Below, piece by piece: positions 11,310 through 12,176 of a stretch of 12,176 nucleotides of DNA. The stretch is taken from positions 1-12,176 of the forward strand of contig JBLHRR010000165.1 in NCBI GenBank assembly GCA_047626155.1, written 5' to 3'. Positions within the stretch are counted from its first letter, which is position 1. Each line of letters opens with the position of its first letter. Under the pieces are notes generated by a model. It had not been told where the DNA came from and made no database searches. It saw nothing but the letters and a program-made list of their open reading frames with translations. Source of the stretch: CALGLS01 sp047626155. GTDB lineage: Bacteria; Bacteroidota; Bacteroidia; Chitinophagales; Saprospiraceae. A program made the position numbers and the translations under genes.

Positions 11310-12176
11310 ATGAAATATATATATTTCTCTGCCATTTTGTTGGCAGGGCTGCTTGTGTTAATGAGCAGTTGTAAACACGAACATGGGGAAGGTACGCATA
11401 CCCACGGTGACGAAACACATGCACCCCACGGCCCCGAATTAGAACCATTTGCCTTTACTATTTGGACAGAAAAATCAGAAATCTTTGTTGAGTTTCCACC
11501 ATTGATTGTTGGCAAGGAAAGTCGCTTTGCGGCTCACTTTTCAGAGATGGTAAATTTCAAAGCCCTTCAAGCAGGTGAAGTAACGGTACGGCTAAGGAAA
11601 GGAACTCAAAGTGTCAAAGAGAATAGTGTCTCTGCACCTTCTTCTCCCGGTATTTTTCGACCTGCTATTACACCTGATAAAGAAGGTGTTTTTGATTTAG
11701 TTTTCTTTCTAAAAACAGGTTCATTTTCAGATACCATTACTATTTCAAGTTTGACCGTTTATCCCAATGCAGCAGCAGCTATGGCGGCTAATCCGCCTCA
11801 ACCAGAAGGTGACGAGATTTCCTTTCTCAAAGAGCAAGCATGGAAAATTGACTTTGCCATCCAGCAGGTAAAACGACAACCTATCCGAGAAGTGATTCAC
11901 ACTTCAGGAGAAATTCAACCCGTCAAAGGAGATGAAAAAATCATTGCTGCTAAGAGTAGCGGTATTGTTTTTTTCAAAAGTAAAAGCTTGCAAGAAGGCA
12001 GAGATGTTCGGTCTGGAGAAAGCCTATTCTCTATTAGCAGTAAAGGCTTGTTGCAATCCAATATGGAAGAAAAATACCAAGTCGCAAAAGCTCGTGTTGA
12101 AAATACCAAAGCAGATTTTGAACGAGCGGAAAATTTAGTGAACGAAAAAATAATTGGACAGAAAGAATACGAACGT
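11310..12176 (+). CDS. RND efflux periplasmic adaptor lipoprotein (CzcB/CusB-like), 3' end outside window
   Basis: The frame starts at ATG 11310 and stays open for 289 codons to the window edge. Residues 1-21 are a lipoprotein signal (LVLMSS then C21), so the mature protein is anchored by a lipid. A His-rich segment follows at once (H23, H25, H30, H32, H37, H40), typical of metal-handling adaptors. About 45-190 is a beta-rich N-terminal part I do not recognise by name. At about 200-245 the first half of the lipoyl/barrel-sandwich domain appears (GEIQPVKGDE, then GIVFFKSKSLQEG and SGESLFSI). From about 246 the alpha-helical hairpin begins (NMEEKYQVAKARVE, ERAENLVNEKIIGQKEYE), as in the CzcB/CusB group. 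It should link an inner-membrane RND pump to an outer-membrane channel to export heavy-metal cations. The pump and channel genes are expected to the right. The metal cannot be named from this part. Confidence 0.85.
   Translation, partial: MKYIYFSAILLAGLLVLMSSCKHEHGEGTHTHGDETHAPHGPELEPFAFTIWTEKSEIFVEFPPLIVGKESRFAAHFSEMVNFKALQAGEVTVRLRKGTQSVKENSVSAPSSPGIFRPAITPDKEGVFDLVFFLKTGSFSDTITISSLTVYPNAAAAMAANPPQPEGDEISFLKEQAWKIDFAIQQVKRQPIREVIHTSGEIQPVKGDEKIIAAKSSGIVFFKSKSLQEGRDVRSGESLFSISSKGLLQSNMEEKYQVAKARVENTKADFERAENLVNEKIIGQKEYER

Noticed and set aside
11915..12138. Short frames on both strands inside the adaptor gene
   Set aside because: They overlap a clear adaptor coding frame and have no similarity to known proteins.

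Overview
The window looks like a Bacteroidota chromosome (Cytophagia, Saprospiria or Flavobacteriia type). The evidence is AT-rich DNA, A-rich leaders without Shine-Dalgarno sequences, signal peptides ending in G-Q or S-Q, and a 909-residue secreted protein that ends in a type A sorting domain of the type IX secretion system (T9SS), a Bacteroidota-specific pathway.

Layout. (1) Positions 1-344 hold no gene, but carry a + strand terminator for a gene outside the window and a - strand terminator closing the next operon. (2) Positions 345-2370, - strand, are a tight three-gene operon of two paralogous SRPBCC proteins and a signal-peptide-bearing haloalkane dehalogenase of the HLD-II type. A sigma-70 family factor with a cysteine-containing C-terminal extension lies upstream on the same strand (2507-3391) and has its own terminator, so it is probably a separate unit that may control the operon. 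(3) Positions 3474-10736 alternate + strand genes for exported proteins with - strand remnants of one family of group II introns. The genes are a truncated small exported protein (3625), a large PHP-type metallohydrolase with a C-terminal discoidin-like domain (4094) and an M60 zinc metallopeptidase with a T9SS tail (7571). The remnants are a palindromic pair of 5' ends (3474-3544), copy A (3877-4008), copy B (6986-7466) and copy C (10331-10719). (4) From 10789 to the end a heavy-metal efflux locus begins, with a His-rich small protein followed by the start of an RND periplasmic adaptor lipoprotein that runs off the window.

The most interesting structure is the intron family. Copies A, B and C all begin with the same 76 nt of intron 5' end (starting GTGTGCCC). 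In each copy this is fused, at exactly the same left breakpoint, to an internal piece of the intron-encoded reverse transcriptase/maturase: the RT domain in B and the maturase tail in A and C. Copy C is a 389-bp internally deleted intron that still has both ends, domain V and domain VI. Every remnant is antisense to the flanking genes, and each intron 5' end lies 69-104 bp before the start codon of the next + strand gene. This cassette-like spacing suggests that the leaders or terminators between these genes were repeated intron targets. No intact intron, transposase, integrase, tRNA, rRNA or CRISPR array was seen.
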